Virus record (IMG/VR): IMGVR_UViG_3300041409_001217
Span: 1 to 28,428 of that record
Reading direction: 5' to 3' (one strand)
Length of the DNA stretch: 28,428 bases
Origin: a virus
Part shown: positions 26,089 through 28,428 of the stretch, in pieces
Numbering within the stretch: position 1 is the first letter of the stretch
How the letters are laid out: each line of letters opens with the position of its first letter
Program-made: the position numbers and the translations under genes
The notes under the pieces: model-generated
What the model was told of the DNA's origin: nothing
The model's database searches: none
The model's input: the letters and a program-made list of their open reading frames with translations, nothing else

Positions 26089-28428
26089 TTACCACAGCCT
26101 GTCCGACTTCGGTGTCTCTGGTGTGGATTGAGGGGTGGGTTTTGCTGGTGCGTAGTCCTCAAATCTTGGCGACGGCGGTTTGCGTTCTGCTGGGGATGAT
26201 AAGCGAGCGGCGTTCTCTTCAAGCATACGGCGGTGAGCATCGCTGCTCATTTGCCGCTCGCGTTCTAAGTTTCCGAAGGGAATAGAGAGAGTGAAAGGAT
26301 GCTTCGTCAGGCCACGAACGTAGCAAGCGAATCGAGCTTCTGTCAGGGTCTTGGTCTGCCGTGCGAGAAAATCGGGATCGCAGCGCATATCTCGCGCTAC
26401 ATAGCTGATGTCCACGCCTTCCGGCCGTGAAGCGTATTTTATGCTTGTGTTGGTGGAAACGGCAGAGCGAACCTTATCAGTCATCCCGGTGCCGTGCATT
26501 TCCTGATGGGCCAGGGTGACGGCTAAATTGTATTCCCTCGCGAGCCGCAACAATTCGGGCGTCTTTTCATCGTCGGCAAATTCCTGAAACTCGTCGATGA
26601 TCAGATGCGCCTGATGCCATTCGTTCCTCGGGATGGTGAACCGGGCAAAAGCAGCATTAAGCGTAAGCGAGATGATGTAGCGACCGAGGAGCGTTGAGGC
26701 GTCGCTGCCCATGACATTCATAGAGGTGTTGACGAGAACGATAGAGCGGTTTTGCAAGCAGTCGAGGATGTCGAGCCTACGTTCCCTCGCCTCGAACATC
26801 CTTAGAAACTCCGGATGCTGCAACACTCCGTAGATGCGGGCTTTTATCTGCTGGCGCGTTTCCCGATAGTTCGAGCTAAAAAACTCATTGCGGAAGAACC
26901 GCTGCGACATTTCATCTAGCCGGCCGATGAAGGGCGCGAATTTACAGTCCGAATATTTCTGCCCCTTTGCGTCGTCCGTGCGGGTCGGGTCGTCCATCAA
27001 ATCTATAAGAGTATGGATGGTCGATTCCATATTGAACATCAGCCGGACGGCATAGCCAAATGGCGTTGCCTGCTTGTCTGTCAGTGCGGAGCCGGTGCTT
27101 GAAAAGATGAACCCGAACGTCCCTATCGCTTGGTTCTCAATGCGCCGTCGTTGATCGTCCGACCACATCCTGTTCCACTTGGAAGCGGCATGAAACATAT
27201 TCAAGGCAGGCGGCGGGCTGTGCGTAGGATCTACGATTACGAGCCTGTCCCTGAGTCGTCCTGTTTCGGGGTTGAACACATCGAGTGATTGCAGCCGTTC
27301 TATCATCAGCCCCTTGGGGTCGATGATGACCATGCTGGGAGGATTCGGCTGGGCAAGGTCTTTGAGTATTAGGTGCTGAATGAGAGTTGTTTTACCTGAA
27401 CCGCTCGGACCGAGAATGTGCGTATGCTCGGAGCGGAAGCTGTCGGGCATGTGTTCGTATGCCTCGCGGCTTTCGGATTCCAAGGCTTGTTGCTCTCGTT
27501 CCTCGCGCATTTCTTCCTCGTCCTCAGCGGTTTTTTCTTCCTTATAGCGTTGAACAAATGCGTCGTACTCACGGCCGAGGATAAAACTTGGTTTGCTTTC
27601 AATCTCTCTTATGTGCCTTTCATAATTGTAAGGCAGGATCGCGGCTGTCGGATCGTCTACGACTTCCTCTTCGCCTTTCGACCCCGGGGGTCTGTGACGA
27701 TTGAGAGCAACTTCTTGGCACCGTGCTGTATCGAAATGCGGTCCTGTTTCAGAAATGAACTCATTTGACCCGCTTCCGAAATCCTTCCTCAAGGGCCGAT
27801 GGCACTGGTAGCAGAAGTGCATCGGATGTTTTGGGTCAACGGCTAATAATTCTAAGCGTCGTTTTTGGAGTTCTGCCGTTCTTTTGGCCATGCGCTCATT
27901 CAGCTCGCGGCTGCTCTTTCGAGATGCCTCTTGTCTGATGGCGTATTCTCGGTCGCCTCGCTCCTTCTCCTGCGCTTCCCTCTCAAGCTTAGCGACCTTC
28001 TCGCGGTAATCAGAAAGGCACTTACGTTTTGCTTGTTCGTGTAGCGAGGCCATAAGAGCTTCAGCTTCGTGCCTGGGCTTATCCGTCATTCGTTTGTGCT
28101 GGATTACAATCGGATGATTTTCGGCTTCTCTCTCGCTCCAATCTTGCCAGTCATACGGAAGCTTGCTTTCACAACGGAAGCGTATTGAGGCGCAGAGACT
28201 TTCGTATCGTTTGTTGATAGTGATGCGAGCGTGCACGAGCATTTCGGAGAAATCTTGCGGCCTATTATCGGCCAGCTCGCCTTCAATCCGGTAGTTGACT
28301 GTGCATTTGTCGAGGGCGGATTGAAAATGCTCCGAGGAACAGAAAGCTGGTCCATCGTCGCCATAAGGACGAATCAAATTCGCGGGTCGAGTGAAACAAA
28401 ACGAGCAATATGGAGAGAGGTCGGCCAT
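26089..28428 (-). CDS. VirD4/TraG-like ATPase
   Basis: 779 residues; its ATG is the last base of the window. Layout: an N-terminal zinc-knuckle-like part (CSFC...C, residues 8-30), a long charged coiled coil (~110-200), a second CxxC (206-209), another charged coil (~285-325), then a P-loop ATPase with Walker A 'GPSGSGKT' (340-347) and Walker B 'LIIDEFQEF' (609-617). 'VTLAHQEMHGTG' and 'SAVSTNTSIKYASRP' (about 637-669) are typical of VirD4/TraG/HerA motor proteins. Such ATPases bring DNA to a type IV secretion channel or move DNA during replication. No other T4SS genes are in the window. Confidence 0.75.
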   Translation of the reverse strand: MADLSPYCSFCFTRPANLIRPYGDDGPAFCSSEHFQSALDKCTVNYRIEGELADNRPQDFSEMLVHARITINKRYESLCASIRFRCESKLPYDWQDWSEREAENHPIVIQHKRMTDKPRHEAEALMASLHEQAKRKCLSDYREKVAKLEREAQEKERGDREYAIRQEASRKSSRELNERMAKRTAELQKRRLELLAVDPKHPMHFCYQCHRPLRKDFGSGSNEFISETGPHFDTARCQEVALNRHRPPGSKGEEEVVDDPTAAILPYNYERHIREIESKPSFILGREYDAFVQRYKEEKTAEDEEEMREEREQQALESESREAYEHMPDSFRSEHTHILGPSGSGKTTLIQHLILKDLAQPNPPSMVIIDPKGLMIERLQSLDVFNPETGRLRDRLVIVDPTHSPPPALNMFHAASKWNRMWSDDQRRRIENQAIGTFGFIFSSTGSALTDKQATPFGYAVRLMFNMESTIHTLIDLMDDPTRTDDAKGQKYSDCKFAPFIGRLDEMSQRFFRNEFFSSNYRETRQQIKARIYGVLQHPEFLRMFEARERRLDILDCLQNRSIVLVNTSMNVMGSDASTLLGRYIISLTLNAAFARFTIPRNEWHQAHLIIDEFQEFADDEKTPELLRLAREYNLAVTLAHQEMHGTGMTDKVRSAVSTNTSIKYASRPEGVDISYVARDMRCDPDFLARQTKTLTEARFACYVRGLTKHPFTLSIPFGNLERERQMSSDAHRRMLEENAARLSSPAERKPPSPRFEDYAPAKPTPQSTPETPKSDRLW

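Noticed and set aside
1-28428. CRISPR arrays, rRNA genes, insertion sequences
   Set aside because: No regularly spaced direct repeats, rRNA-like stretches or transposase frames were seen.

Overview
The window is a temperate-phage or phage-plasmid region. Most genes lie on the minus strand, so they read from high to low coordinates. The likely host is an alphaproteobacterium of the Bradyrhizobium type. This is inferred from family resemblance: a DUF3768 protein, an XRE repressor with the rhizobial 'QQVQKYEKGTNR' recognition helix, a short Cys-rich secreted protein, and a CHC2/Replic_Relax/VirD4-like gene set. No search was run.

Layout. 0-1.8 kb (+): a membrane protein, a 598-base non-coding stretch rich in strong hairpins, and a DUF4393 (Abi-alpha-like) gene closed by a bidirectional terminator. 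1.8-18.0 kb (-): the virion module. From upstream to downstream it holds terS, terL, portal, two small proteins, a scaffold-like protein, major capsid, two small proteins, a connector/neck-like protein and a set of tail, fibre and internal proteins, ending in two small membrane proteins (holin candidates). One unrelated + strand membrane-protein gene sits between terL and portal. 18.0-21.6 kb: two tiny + strand ORFs, an M23 lysin, a VRR-NUC nuclease, a secreted Cys-rich protein, the XRE repressor and a divergent serine recombinase. 21.3-23.8 kb (-): small accessory genes, including DUF3768, a zinc ribbon and an HNH-AP2 endonuclease. 23.8-28.4 kb: a plasmid/conjugation-like set of a CHC2 primase-like gene, a replication-relaxation protein and a VirD4/TraG-like ATPase, plus one small + strand gene.

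There is no sheath, tube or long tape-measure gene. The set of portal, connector, propeller-like and internal proteins suggests a short-tailed virion (inference). No tyrosine integrase is visible, and the only recombinase is a 183-residue resolvase-type serine recombinase, so a plasmid-like prophage is possible.

Two core genes carry in-frame nonsense codons. terL has a TAG just after its Walker A motif, and the CHC2 primase-like gene has a TAA at codon 13 behind a perfect Shine-Dalgarno. This copy is therefore probably a decaying prophage.

The most notable unexplained structures are: (1) the structured RNA locus at 0.5-0.9 kb with its own promoter; (2) two interlocking perfect 8-bp stems ten bases after the major-capsid stop codon; (3) a hairpin that masks the DUF3768 ribosome binding site; (4) a recurring extended -10 promoter word close to CATGGTAnAAT, several copies of which lie only 6-8 bases before an ATG; (5) a run of eleven tail-module genes that all start with TATG and have no usable Shine-Dalgarno.
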